A stretch of DNA of 38,944 nt from Streptomyces sp. SID9727 (GTDB lineage: Bacteria > Actinomycetota > Actinomycetes > Streptomycetales > Streptomycetaceae). The notes under the pieces are model-generated. The model had not been told where the DNA came from. It was given only the letters and a program-made list of their open reading frames with translations, and made no database searches. Every line of letters starts with the position of its first letter. The first letter of the stretch is position 1. Both the position numbers and the translations under genes were made by a program. Below are positions 31,645 to 38,944 of this stretch, in pieces. The stretch lies in contig NZ_JAAGNI010000181.1 in the NCBI RefSeq assembly GCF_010550605.1, forward strand, positions 1 to 38,944, in the 5' to 3' direction.

Positions 31645-33720
31645 TCACGCGTGGACCCGGGCCATCAGCAGCGCCACGTCGTCGTGGCCGTCCGGGTCCC
31701 GCAGCTCCCGCAGCAGCCGGTCGCACGTCGCGTCGAGCGACGCGTCCGGGGTGCGGAGCAGCCCCAGCAGCGTCTCCAGGCGGCTGTCGATGTCGTCGTC
31801 CCGGGTCTCCACCAGGCCGTCCGTGTACAGCACCAGCCGGTCGCCCGGGCCGAGCGGGACCGTGACATCGCTGAACGGCACCCCGCCCACCCCCAGCGGC
31901 GCCCCGGCCGGGAGATCCAGCAGCACCGGCTCACCGCCCTCCGGGATCAGCACCGGCGGCAGATGCCCGGCCGTGGACACCCGGCACCGCCCGGCACCCG
32001 GGTCGTACACCGCGTAGACACAGGTGGCGAACCACGGGTCCAGGCCGGCGGTGATCTCGTCCAGGTGCCCCAGCACCTCGGCAGGCTCCAGGGAGAGCCG
32101 GGACAGGGTCTGGGTCGCGGTGCGCAGCCGCCCCATCGTGGTGGCCGCGTTGATCCCGCTGCCCATCACATCGCCCACCACCAGCGCGGTCCCGCCGTCG
32201 CGCAGCCCGATCACGTCGAACCAGTCCCCGCCGACCTCGTAGCGCGAGGCGGCCGGCCGGTACCGGGACACCACGTCGAGGCCCGCCGGGTCGTGATGGT
32301 TGCGCGGCAGCATGCTGCGCTGAAGCGTCAGCGCGGTCTCCTGCTGCTGGCGGTAGAGACGGGCGTTGTCGATGCCGACCGCGGCCCGGGCCGCCAGCTC
32401 GGCGGCCAGCGCCTCGTCCTCCGCCGTGAACGGCAGCGGGTTGTCCGTCCGGATCAGGTCGATCGCCCCCAGCACCTCGCCCCGCGCGATCAGCGGCACC
32501 GCCAGGTACGAGTGCGCGCCCGCCTCGGCCAGCAGGGCGGCCGACCGCTCGTCGCGGGCCACCCTCGCCAGCTTCTCCGCGTCGAGATACGGCTCCCGCA
32601 CCGGCCGCGCCGTCCGCACGCAGCGGGTGACGAGGCGGTCGGCACCGTAGCGGGCGGCCCGGCCCGGTGGGTCGGCCGCCTCCACCACGGGCGTCGGCCG
32701 GGCGGCGACGACGGCGAGGGCCCGGATGAGGAGCGGACCGTCGGACGGCCCGGGACGCCCCTTCAGGACGCTGTCCAGCACGTCCACCGCGGCGACGTCG
32801 GCGAGCTGCGGCACCGTGACCTCGGCCAGCTCCAGGGCCGTCTGCTCCAGGTCGAGCGTGGTGCCGATGCGCACCGAGGCGTCGGCGATCAGCGCGAGGT
32901 GCTGCCGGGCCCGCTCCGCCTCGGCCGCCGCGCGGTGGCGGTCGGTGACATCGATCAGCGAGGCGGCGATGCCCAGCACCCGCCCCGCGGAGTCGTCCAG
33001 CCGGTACAGCGACACCGACCAGGCGCGGTCGCTGTCCGGTGCGGCGGGGGAGCGGCCGACCACCTGGCGCGACACCTGCGGCACACCGCTGTCCAGAACC
33101 TCCCGCGCGGCCGCCTCCAGGCCGTCCGGGCCCAGGAACGACAGCGCCTCGCCCATCGGCCGCCCCAGGTGCTCCGCGGCGCTCACGCCGTCCATCCGTT
33201 CCAGCGCGGCGTTGGCGGACAGGAAGCGCAGACCGGGGTCCAGCACCGCGAGCCCGATCGGCGACTGGTCGACCAGGCCCACCGACAGCGCGAGATCCCG
33301 CTCCACCCGGCGCAGCACGTCCCCGTCGGCCGCCAGCCCCAGCGCGTAGTAGTCACCCCGGTCGTCCTGCAACCGCATGTTCCGGAACTCCAGCAGCCGG
33401 GTGGTCCCGTCCTTGTGCCGTACGGGGAAGACCCCGGCCCACGCCTCGCCGCTCCCCATCACCTGGCCGAAGAGGCGGAGCACCAGCTCGAAGTCCTCCT
33501 CGTCGACGAGCACCCGGGCGGCGAACTCGCCCAGCGCCTCCTCGGCGGAATACCCCAGCAGCCGTTCGGCCTGCGGGCTCCACAGGACGATGCGGCCCTG
33601 GGTGTCCAGGACGAGCGCGGCGACCCCGAGGACGTCGAGCAGACCGCTCTCGGACGCCCGGCGCGCGCCCGCCCGGTGAGCCTCGCCCCAGCCGATCCGC
33701 ATGTCATCAGTGCCGCCCAC
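31645..33720 (-). CDS. PAS-PAS-GAF-SpoIIE (PP2C) protein phosphatase
   Basis: The 691-residue protein has two PAS domains (about 25-135, LVLDTQGRIVLWSPQAERLLGY, and 143-262, LAVLDPGLRFLSANAALERMDG), a GAF domain (about 275-455) and a C-terminal SpoIIE/PP2C phosphatase (475-691). Metal-binding motifs GGDWFD, GDVMGSG, STAGHLPP, YTDGLVE and GHDDVALL are intact. There is no HATPase anti-sigma domain at the end and no membrane segment, so it is a cytosolic sensor phosphatase. Such proteins in Streptomyces usually dephosphorylate an anti-sigma-factor antagonist to activate a sigma factor; the partner is not encoded nearby. GTG at 33720 follows GGAAGGA. Divergent from the WhiB gene. Confidence 0.9.
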   Translation of the reverse strand: MGGTDDMRIGWGEAHRAGARRASESGLLDVLGVAALVLDTQGRIVLWSPQAERLLGYSAEEALGEFAARVLVDEEDFELVLRLFGQVMGSGEAWAGVFPVRHKDGTTRLLEFRNMRLQDDRGDYYALGLAADGDVLRRVERDLALSVGLVDQSPIGLAVLDPGLRFLSANAALERMDGVSAAEHLGRPMGEALSFLGPDGLEAAAREVLDSGVPQVSRQVVGRSPAAPDSDRAWSVSLYRLDDSAGRVLGIAASLIDVTDRHRAAAEAERARQHLALIADASVRIGTTLDLEQTALELAEVTVPQLADVAAVDVLDSVLKGRPGPSDGPLLIRALAVVAARPTPVVEAADPPGRAARYGADRLVTRCVRTARPVREPYLDAEKLARVARDERSAALLAEAGAHSYLAVPLIARGEVLGAIDLIRTDNPLPFTAEDEALAAELAARAAVGIDNARLYRQQQETALTLQRSMLPRNHHDPAGLDVVSRYRPAASRYEVGGDWFDVIGLRDGGTALVVGDVMGSGINAATTMGRLRTATQTLSRLSLEPAEVLGHLDEITAGLDPWFATCVYAVYDPGAGRCRVSTAGHLPPVLIPEGGEPVLLDLPAGAPLGVGGVPFSDVTVPLGPGDRLVLYTDGLVETRDDDIDSRLETLLGLLRTPDASLDATCDRLLRELRDPDGHDDVALLMARVHA

Positions 33721-33921
33721 GGACGATCCTTCCCAGCCGTCACCGTGCCCGACGCAGGCCCGCCGTCTCCCATGATCGCCCCTGAGCCGCCGCCCCCGCA
33801 GCTCCGAGGGACGTGAAGAGGACGCGAAGGAAGGCCCACCGGGGTTTCGGGGGCGAAATGCCGGTCACCCGCAGCGTACCGAGGCAAACGCGACGCACAC
33901 GACCGTCAGGAGTGAGAGTCC

Positions 33922-34176
33922 ATGGATAACTGGCGCATGCACGCGGCCTGCCGCGACGAGGACCCGGACCTGTTCTTCCCCATCGGGAGCAGCGGCCCGG
34001 CGCTCGTCCAGGTCGAGGAGGCCAAAGCGGTGTGCCGACGCTGCCCCGTACAGCAGGAATGCCTGCGGTGGGCCCTGGAGAACAACCAGGACGCCGGGGT
34101 GTGGGGTGGTCTCGGCGAGAACGAGCGGCGCGCCCTGAAGCGACGCACCCGGTACCGGACGCACCGCTCCGGATAA
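33922..34176 (+). CDS. WhiB-like iron-sulfur transcription factor, WhiB1/WblE type
   Basis: The 84-residue protein carries the four cluster cysteines C10, C38, C41 and C47 in the WhiB spacing, which bind a [4Fe-4S] cluster sensitive to O2 and NO. The GVWGGL turn and a basic C-terminal stretch (RRALKRRTRYR) that contacts DNA follow. DEDPDLFFPIG, GPAL and EEAKAVCRRCPV match the WhiB1 (M. tuberculosis)/WblE (Streptomyces) group closely, so it is that protein or a paralogue of it. These proteins bind the region 4 domain of the principal sigma factor. AGGAG precedes the ATG. It is followed 22 nt later by the DUF1232 gene, probably on the same message. Confidence 0.92.
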   Translation: MDNWRMHAACRDEDPDLFFPIGSSGPALVQVEEAKAVCRRCPVQQECLRWALENNQDAGVWGGLGENERRALKRRTRYRTHRSG

Positions 34177-34198
34177 GCCGGACAAGGCAGGATGAAGT

Positions 34199-34519
34199 AT
34201 GGACACCAAGACGTGGATCATCGTCGGCGCGGTACTCGGCCTGCTCATGCTGGCCACCGCCGGCGTCCTGCTGGTACGAGTCCTCAAGGCCAGGAAACTG
34301 CTGGTCGAGGCCGGTGTCCCACTGCACAACAAGGCGCTGGTCTGGGCGGCGGTGCTGTACACCGTGTCGCCGGTCGACCTGCTGCCGGACCCGGTCTACC
34401 TCGATGACATCGGGTTCCTCCTGCTGGCCCTGCGCTCGCTGCACAGCGCGGCGCGGGCCGCAGGGGTCGGCGCTCGGCGGGAGCAGCCCGCCGAGACCAG
34501 GAAGAACCTCGTTCCGTAG
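34199..34519 (+). CDS. DUF1232 (YkvA-like) membrane protein
   Basis: This 106-residue protein has an N-terminal transmembrane helix (WIIVGAVLGLLMLATAGVLLV, about 6-26) and the DUF1232 motif AVLYTVSPVDLLPDPVYLDDIG (about 51-72). The family occurs widely in bacteria without a known biochemical role. It lies 22 nt downstream of the WhiB-like gene and is probably cotranscribed. Confidence 0.83.
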   Translation: MDTKTWIIVGAVLGLLMLATAGVLLVRVLKARKLLVEAGVPLHNKALVWAAVLYTVSPVDLLPDPVYLDDIGFLLLALRSLHSAARAAGVGARREQPAETRKNLVP

Positions 34520-34560
34520 CGCGCCGCACCCCTTCCGCCGAACCCGGCGCGCTCTGATCG

Positions 34561-34609
34561 TTGACAGCTGGACGAGTACACGTCACTCTCCTGGGAGAGC
34601 GCTCTCCCA
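34561..34609 (+). promoter_or_regulatory. Glycosidase promoter with 18-bp LacI-type operator
   Basis: TTGACA (34561-34566) is a consensus -35. With a 17-bp spacer the -10 is CACTCT (34584-34589), weak but with A2 and T6 kept. TGGGAGAGCGCTCTCCCA (34592-34609) is a perfect 18-bp palindrome over the predicted start site. It resembles the CebR/CelR-type box TGGGAGCGCTCCCA with two more base pairs in each arm, so a LacI-family repressor responding to an oligosaccharide is expected. Confidence 0.7.
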
Positions 34610-34654
34610 CCCGCCGCGGGATCCCCGTCCCGCACTCTTCCGCCAGGAGAGAAT

Positions 34655-36832
34655 GTGCACAGAGCCGGTTCAGCCCTGCCCGCGCGACCCCGCGCGGGCA
34701 CGCTGCTGATCACCCTTCTCGCCCTCGTCGCCTCGTCGCTGGTCATGCTGACCGCGTCCGGCGCACGGGCCGCGGAATCCCTGCTGTCGCAGGGGAAGAC
34801 CGCCACCGCGTCCTCGTCGGAGGGTGCCGGCTACGCGGCCTCGGCCGCCGTGGACGGCAACCTCACCGGCACCCGCTGGGCCAGCGCGTGGAGCGACCCG
34901 CAGTGGCTCCAGGTGGACCTGGGCGCCGCCGCCGGCCTCAGCAGGGTCGTCCTGACCTGGGAGTCCGCCTTCGGTAAGGCGTACGAGATCCAGGCGTCCG
35001 ACAACGGGTCCGACTGGCGCACCCTGAAGACCGTCACCAACGGCGACGGCGGTACCGACGACCTCGCGGTCAGCGGTTCCGGCCGCTACGTCAGGATGCA
35101 CGGCACCGCCCGCGCCGGCGGCTACGGCTACTCCCTGTGGGAGTTCCAGGTGTACGGCACCACCGGCTCCGGCAACCCGGACCCCGGCACCGGCGGAGCC
35201 GTCCGCGTCACCGGTTCGCAGGGCAACTGGCAGCTCACCGTCGGCGGCAAGCCGTACCAGGTGAAGGGCCTGACCTGGGGTCCGTCCGTCAACGACGCGG
35301 CGCGCTACATGCCCGACCTGAAGTCCATGGGCGTCAACACCATCCGCACCTGGGGCACCGACGGCACCTCCAAGCCGCTGCTCGACGCGGCGGCGGCCAA
35401 CGGCATCCGCGTGGTCAGCGGCTTCTGGCTGCAGCCCGGCGGCGGCCCCGGCAGCGGCGGCTGCGTCAACTACGTGACCGACGACGCCTACAAGTCCTCC
35501 TCGCTCACCGAGTTCGCCAAGTGGGTGGACACGTACAAGAGCCACCCCGGTGTGCTCATGTGGAACGTCGGCAACGAGTCGGTGCTCGGGCTGCAGAACT
35601 GCTACAGCGGTGACGAGCTGGAGAAGCAGCGCAACGCGTACACCGGCTTCGTCAACGACGTCGCGAAGAAGATCCACACCATCGACCCGGACCACCCCGT
35701 GACGTCCACCGACGCCTGGACCGGTGCCTGGCCCTACTACAAGCGCAACGCCCCCGACCTCGACCTGTACTCGATGAACTCCTACGGGGACATCTGCGGG
35801 GTCCGCACCGCCTGGGAGACCGGCGGCTACACCAAGCCCTACATCATCACCGAGGGCGGCCCGGCCGGTGAGTGGGAGGTGCCGGACGACGCCAACGGGA
35901 TCCCCGACGAGCCCACCGACGTGCAGAAGGCCGAGGGGTACACCAAGGCGTGGAACTGCGTCACCGCCCACCAGGGTGTCGCACTGGGCGCCACCTTCTT
36001 CCACTACGGCACCGAGCACGACTTCGGCGGCGTCTGGTTCAACGTGGTGCCGGACGGCAAGAAGCGGCTCTCGTACTACGCCCTGAAGAAGGCGTACAGC
36101 GGCTCCACCGCCGGTGACAACACCCCGCCCGTCATCAGCGACATGACGGTGCAGAACGCCGGCGGCGCCCCCGCGGGCAAGGAGTTCACCGTCCGCGCCG
36201 ACGTCCGCGACCCGGACAACGACCCGGTCACCTACAAGATCTACCTGAGCGGCAACTACGCGACCGGTGACAAGGCCCTGGTGGAAGCCAACTGGCGGTC
36301 CACCGGAAACGGCACCTTCGCGGTGACCGCGCCCGCGCGGCTCGGGGTGTGGAAGGTGTACATCCAGGCCGAGGACGGGCACGGCAACGCCGGCATCGAG
36401 ACCAAGTCGGTGAAGGTCGTGGTGCCCCCGGTCAGCGGCACCAACATCGCGCTCGGCCGCCCGGCCACCGCCTCCTCCGCCCAGGCCGGCAGCAGCGGCT
36501 GCCCCTGCACCGCGGCGATGGCGACCGACGGACGGCTGGACACCCGGTGGGCCAGCGACTGGAGCGACCCGCAGTCCATCCAGGTCGACCTGGGCGAGCG
36601 GAAGTCGTTCCGCCACCTCCAGCTGGTGTGGGACCCGGCGTACGCCAAGTCCTACGAGGTGCTGGTCTCGGACGACGGCAACTCCTGGCGGTCGGTGTAC
36701 ACCACGACCACCGGGAACGGTGACGCCGACGACTTCGACATCGCGCAGACCGCCCGCTACGTGAAGCTCAACCTCACCCAGCGGGGCACGGCGTGGGGCT
36801 ACTCCCTCTGGGAGTTCGGCATCTACAGCTGA
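34655..36832 (+). CDS. Secreted glycoside hydrolase flanked by two CBM32 domains
   Basis: The 725-residue protein has a signal peptide (cleavage after ARA, about residue 39). A first CBM32/discoidin domain spans 41-167 (ASAAVDGNLTGTRWASAWSDP). A TIM-barrel hydrolase of clan A type spans about 183-480, with acid/base E308 in MWNVGNES and nucleophile E400 in IITEGGPAGEWE. An immunoglobulin-like domain is at about 495-590, and a second CBM32 at 597-725 repeats the first. The barrel reads like GH2/GH5-related beta-glycosidases; the exact family cannot be fixed by eye. It should hydrolyse an external beta-glucan or related glycan, in keeping with the LacI-type operator upstream. GTG at 34655 follows AGGAGAG. 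Confidence 0.87.
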   Translation: MHRAGSALPARPRAGTLLITLLALVASSLVMLTASGARAAESLLSQGKTATASSSEGAGYAASAAVDGNLTGTRWASAWSDPQWLQVDLGAAAGLSRVVLTWESAFGKAYEIQASDNGSDWRTLKTVTNGDGGTDDLAVSGSGRYVRMHGTARAGGYGYSLWEFQVYGTTGSGNPDPGTGGAVRVTGSQGNWQLTVGGKPYQVKGLTWGPSVNDAARYMPDLKSMGVNTIRTWGTDGTSKPLLDAAAANGIRVVSGFWLQPGGGPGSGGCVNYVTDDAYKSSSLTEFAKWVDTYKSHPGVLMWNVGNESVLGLQNCYSGDELEKQRNAYTGFVNDVAKKIHTIDPDHPVTSTDAWTGAWPYYKRNAPDLDLYSMNSYGDICGVRTAWETGGYTKPYIITEGGPAGEWEVPDDANGIPDEPTDVQKAEGYTKAWNCVTAHQGVALGATFFHYGTEHDFGGVWFNVVPDGKKRLSYYALKKAYSGSTAGDNTPPVISDMTVQNAGGAPAGKEFTVRADVRDPDNDPVTYKIYLSGNYATGDKALVEANWRSTGNGTFAVTAPARLGVWKVYIQAEDGHGNAGIETKSVKVVVPPVSGTNIALGRPATASSAQAGSSGCPCTAAMATDGRLDTRWASDWSDPQSIQVDLGERKSFRHLQLVWDPAYAKSYEVLVSDDGNSWRSVYTTTTGNGDADDFDIAQTARYVKLNLTQRGTAWGYSLWEFGIYS

Positions 36833-36837
36833 CGAGC

Positions 36838-36877
36838 GGGCGGGCGCCGGCGGGGACGTCCCCGCCGGCGCCCGCCC
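36838..36877 (+). terminator. 40-bp perfect palindrome terminator
   Basis: GGGCGGGCGCCGGCGGGGAC is followed directly by its exact reverse complement, giving a 40-bp palindrome with no spacer and 20 bp in each arm. It begins 5 nt after the glycosidase stop and should fold into a very stable hairpin in the transcript. Confidence 0.85.
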
Positions 36878-36917
36878 CGGTGCGTGTCGGTGGCCGCGCG
36901 GGGGAAGGGGAACGGCC

Positions 36918-37442
36918 ATGGTTGAACGCATGAACGTCACCGACATCCTGACCGAGGGGTACACCCGCATCCAGGAGACCGTGCACGCGGCCGTCGAGGG
37001 CCTGGACCCCGACGACCTCCACGCCCGGCTCGACGACGACGCCAACTCGATCGCCTGGCTCGTCTGGCACCTGACCCGGGTCCAGGACGACCACATCGCG
37101 GACGCGGCCGGCACCGAACAGCTCTGGACCGCCCAGGACTGGGCCGGCCGCTTCGACCTGCCCCTCCCCGCCGACGCCACCGGCTACGGGCAGAGCAGCG
37201 AGGAGGTCGCGGCCGTCCGCGTGGACTCGGCCGATCTGCTCCTGGGCTACTACGACGCCGTCCACGAGAACACGCTCGCCTACATCCGCGGCCTGGACGG
37301 TCATGCGCTGGGCCGCGTCGTGGACGAGGGATGGGACCCGCCCGTCACGCTGGGGGTTCGGCTGGTCAGCGTACTGTCGGACGACCTCCAGCACGTGGGT
37401 CAGGCCGCTTTCGTACGCGGAGTGCTCGAACGCCGCGCGTAG
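36918..37442 (+). CDS. DinB-family protein (DUF664, mycothiol-S-transferase type)
   Basis: This 174-residue protein has the DinB four-helix fold: helix 1 with TRIQETVHAAVEGL, NSIAWLVWHLTRVQDDHIAD in helix 2, and SDDLQHVGQAAFVRG in the last helix. H51, H59 and H159 are the likely metal ligands. In actinobacteria members of this family use mycothiol to detoxify electrophiles, or isomerise maleylpyruvate. The exact substrate is unknown. GGGGAAGGGGAA precedes the ATG at 36918. Its last 43 nt overlap the convergent AraC gene. Confidence 0.85.
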   Translation: MVERMNVTDILTEGYTRIQETVHAAVEGLDPDDLHARLDDDANSIAWLVWHLTRVQDDHIADAAGTEQLWTAQDWAGRFDLPLPADATGYGQSSEEVAAVRVDSADLLLGYYDAVHENTLAYIRGLDGHALGRVVDEGWDPPVTLGVRLVSVLSDDLQHVGQAAFVRGVLERRA

Positions 37443-38221
37443 TGCCCCGGGCCCGTACCCACGATCCGCTTGAAGTGGCGGGTCAGGTGCGACTGGTCGT
37501 AGAAACCCGCCGACGCGGCGACCGCCGAGGCCGGGACCCCGCGCAGCAGCAGCCGCCGCGCCAGGTCGACCCGCCTGCCCATGACGTACTGGTGCGGCGC
37601 CATCCCGAACTCCCGGCTGAACGCCCTTACCAGATGGGTGTGATGGGCGTGCAGCCGCGCACCGGCCTCCTGGAGCGTGATGCCCTCGACGTAGGTCGCG
37701 TCGAGGAGCTCGCGCAGCCGGTGCGCGAGCCGGCCGTCGTGGACGTACGGGGCGGAGCCGGCCCGGCCGCCCAGATGCTGTTCGAGCCGTTCCGCGACCA
37801 GGGCGAGCCGGCTCGCCGCCTCCAGCTCGTCGCCCGGGGCCGCGAGCGTGCGGTGGAGGCGGTCGATACGGCTGCGCAGCGCCGGGTCGTGCAGCACCGG
37901 CCGGTCCACCGCCCGGCCGATCAGCCGTTCGTCCACCTGACCGGTGTCGAGGTACAGCACGCGCTTGCGGAAGCCCTCGGGGGTGGCCGCGGCACCGTTG
38001 TGAGGGACGTGCGGCGGCAGGAGCGTCACCGTGTGGGTGAGCACACCGTGCTCGTGGTGGTCCAGGTCGTAGCGCACCATGCCCTCGTCCACGACCAGCA
38101 GCGTCCAGGCGTCGTGCGTGTGCATGGGGTACGCGTGGTCGGTGAAACGCGCGTGGAAGACCTCGGCGATCCCCTCCACGGGCGGCGACCACGCGGTGAT
38201 CTCGGGACGTGCTGCGGCCAT
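37400..38221 (-). CDS. AraC-family transcriptional regulator
   Basis: The 273-residue protein has an N-terminal cupin sensor domain (FHARFTDHAYPMHTHDAWTLLVVDEG, about 22-47) and a C-terminal double helix-turn-helix (about 165-265: ITLQEAGARLHAHHTHLVRAFSREFGMAPHQYVMGRRVDLARRLL, then AGFYDQSHLTRHFKRIVGTGPGHYAR). The ATG at 38221 is the first codon consistent with cupin homology; longer starts run into the divergent DUF2000 gene. It probably activates that gene, a pairing common in actinobacteria. The 3' end overlaps the DinB gene by 43 nt tail to tail. Confidence 0.9.
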   Translation of the reverse strand: MAAARPEITAWSPPVEGIAEVFHARFTDHAYPMHTHDAWTLLVVDEGMVRYDLDHHEHGVLTHTVTLLPPHVPHNGAAATPEGFRKRVLYLDTGQVDERLIGRAVDRPVLHDPALRSRIDRLHRTLAAPGDELEAASRLALVAERLEQHLGGRAGSAPYVHDGRLAHRLRELLDATYVEGITLQEAGARLHAHHTHLVRAFSREFGMAPHQYVMGRRVDLARRLLLRGVPASAVAASAGFYDQSHLTRHFKRIVGTGPGHYARRSSTPRTKAA

Positions 38222-38309
38222 AGGCCGATCGTACGCCGGGCGGGCGCCGCTCCCCGACGTGCAAAGTTCGTACAAGACCGGGCCCCGGGCGGCCCGGCAG
38301 GCTCGGGGC

Positions 38310-38750
38310 ATGACAGCTGAGACCACCGCCCCCGCCCCCGTACGCTTCGACACCAAGATCGCCGTGCTGCTGAGGAACGACCTGGAGACCTGGCAGCGCC
38401 TGAACGTCACCGCCTTCCTGGTCAGCGGTCTCGGCACGGTCGCCCCGGAACTGATCGGCGCGCCCTACACCGACGCGGACGACACCCCTTACCTGCCGAT
38501 GTTCCGCCAGCCGGTCATGGTCTTCGAGGGTCCGAAGGAGATGTTGACCACCGCCCACACCCGTGCCGTCGGCCGGGGCGTCGCGCTGTCCGTGTTCACC
38601 TCGGACCTCTTCGCGACGGGCAACGACCGCGACAACCGCGCCGCGGTCCGCGCGGTGCACCGGACCTCACTCGACCTCGCCGGGATCGCGGTGCACGGGC
38701 CTCGCAACGCGGTGGACAAGATCCTCAAGGGTGCGTCGATGCACCGGTGA
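38310..38750 (+). CDS. DUF2000 family protein
   Basis: This 146-residue protein fits DUF2000 (KIAVLLRNDLETWQRLNVTAFLVSGL near the start; EDLFATGND-like SDLFATGNDRDNRAAV near the end), a small alpha/beta family of unknown function related to peptidyl-tRNA hydrolase 2-like folds. It lies 88 bp from the divergent AraC gene, which is its likely regulator. Its last codons form the left arm of a long shared hairpin. Confidence 0.83.
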   Translation: MTAETTAPAPVRFDTKIAVLLRNDLETWQRLNVTAFLVSGLGTVAPELIGAPYTDADDTPYLPMFRQPVMVFEGPKEMLTTAHTRAVGRGVALSVFTSDLFATGNDRDNRAAVRAVHRTSLDLAGIAVHGPRNAVDKILKGASMHR

Positions 38751-38802
38751 CGACGGCCGCGCCGCCCGCCGGAACGAGAGGCGGCGCGGCCGTCGTCACC
38801 GG
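38744..38802. terminator. 23-bp-arm bidirectional terminator spanning both stop codons
   Basis: Bases 38744-38766 are the exact reverse complement of 38780-38802, with a 13-nt loop. The left arm contains the DUF2000 stop (38748-38750) and the right arm contains the stop of the convergent gene (38796-38798), so the hairpin encodes the last residues of both proteins (HR and TR before the stops). Confidence 0.85.
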
Positions 38803-38944
38803 GTGCGGTCCACGACGTACGGGAACAGCGTGAGCATCTCCTCCAGGGCGTCGGGCGCCGACGAAACGCTCTCCAGGCAGGCCCGCGCCCGCTCCAGGTG
38901 ACCGTGTGCCTCCGCCGTGGCGGCCGCCCGCCCGCCGGCCTCCT
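38796..38944 (-). CDS. C-terminus of a probable polyprenyl (isoprenyl) diphosphate synthase, truncated
   Basis: Only the last 49 codons are inside the window; the gene runs off the right edge. The visible end (AEAHGHLERARACLESV, then ALEEMLTLFPYVVDRTR) has the layout of the final helices of polyprenyl synthetases, where A-x-H-x-x-x-A and a closing L-x-x-x-x-Y-V-V-D-R-x-R are typical. The assignment rests on this tail alone, so another helical protein is possible. Confidence 0.5.
   Translation of the reverse strand, partial: EAGGRAAATAEAHGHLERARACLESVSSAPDALEEMLTLFPYVVDRTR

Noticed and set aside
34670..37180. 836-codon minus-strand frame opposite the CBM32 glycosidase
   Set aside because: No recognisable motif, runs across a 40-bp terminator palindrome, and the plus frame is clearly real.

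Overview
This window is high-GC actinobacterial DNA, most likely from a Streptomyces chromosome. The signs are strong G/C bias at third codon positions, GTG starts, a WhiB-family regulator, a DinB/mycothiol-type protein, several TetR regulators and secreted multi-domain glycosidases. Only the two end genes are cut by the window. No tRNA, rRNA, insertion sequence or CRISPR array was seen.

Left part (1-10.9 kb). A truncated membrane-anchored discoidin-like protein and a flavodoxin-like protein come first. Next is a TetR repressor divergent from a three-subunit molybdo-flavoprotein operon (2Fe-2S, FAD, Mo subunits) of aldehyde oxidoreductase/xanthine dehydrogenase type; two copies of one inverted repeat sit on the predicted operon promoter. 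Convergent to it are two translationally coupled ABC-F ATPases behind a leader with a 9-codon upstream ORF and hairpins, then a TetR gene and a quinone oxidoreductase gene.

Centre (10.9-22.2 kb). This is the most interesting part: a candidate organosulfate-scavenging locus. It holds an AtsK-like alkylsulfatase dioxygenase with no cysteine and only its initiator methionine, the frameshifted remnant of a second sulfatase, a ROK regulator, and an operon for a lipoprotein, two permeases, a fused double ATPase and a cytoplasmic FGly-type arylsulfatase. The operon is preceded by an apparently leaderless leader peptide of the RRHVDL type with two TGT cysteine codons, followed by hairpins. A second cysteine-containing upstream ORF lies before atsK. 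The model is that scarce cysteine lets transcription proceed into genes that import sulfate esters and release sulfate inside the cell.

Right part (22.2-38.9 kb). A DHA2-type MFS exporter follows, with a 14-bp-arm inverted repeat at its promoter. Then come carbohydrate genes: a GH3 glycosidase with a divergent TetR gene, a secreted CBM25-CBM25-FN3-GH13 amylase with a LacI-type operator over its start site, and a PfkB sugar kinase. After these are a DoxX-like membrane protein, a PAS-PAS-GAF-SpoIIE phosphatase, a WhiB1/WblE-like regulator, a DUF1232 protein, and a secreted CBM32-glycosidase-CBM32 protein behind an 18-bp perfect palindrome. The window closes with a DinB protein, an AraC regulator overlapping it tail to tail, a DUF2000 protein and the C-terminus of a probable polyprenyl synthetase. 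Several convergent or terminal junctions carry long perfect hairpins.
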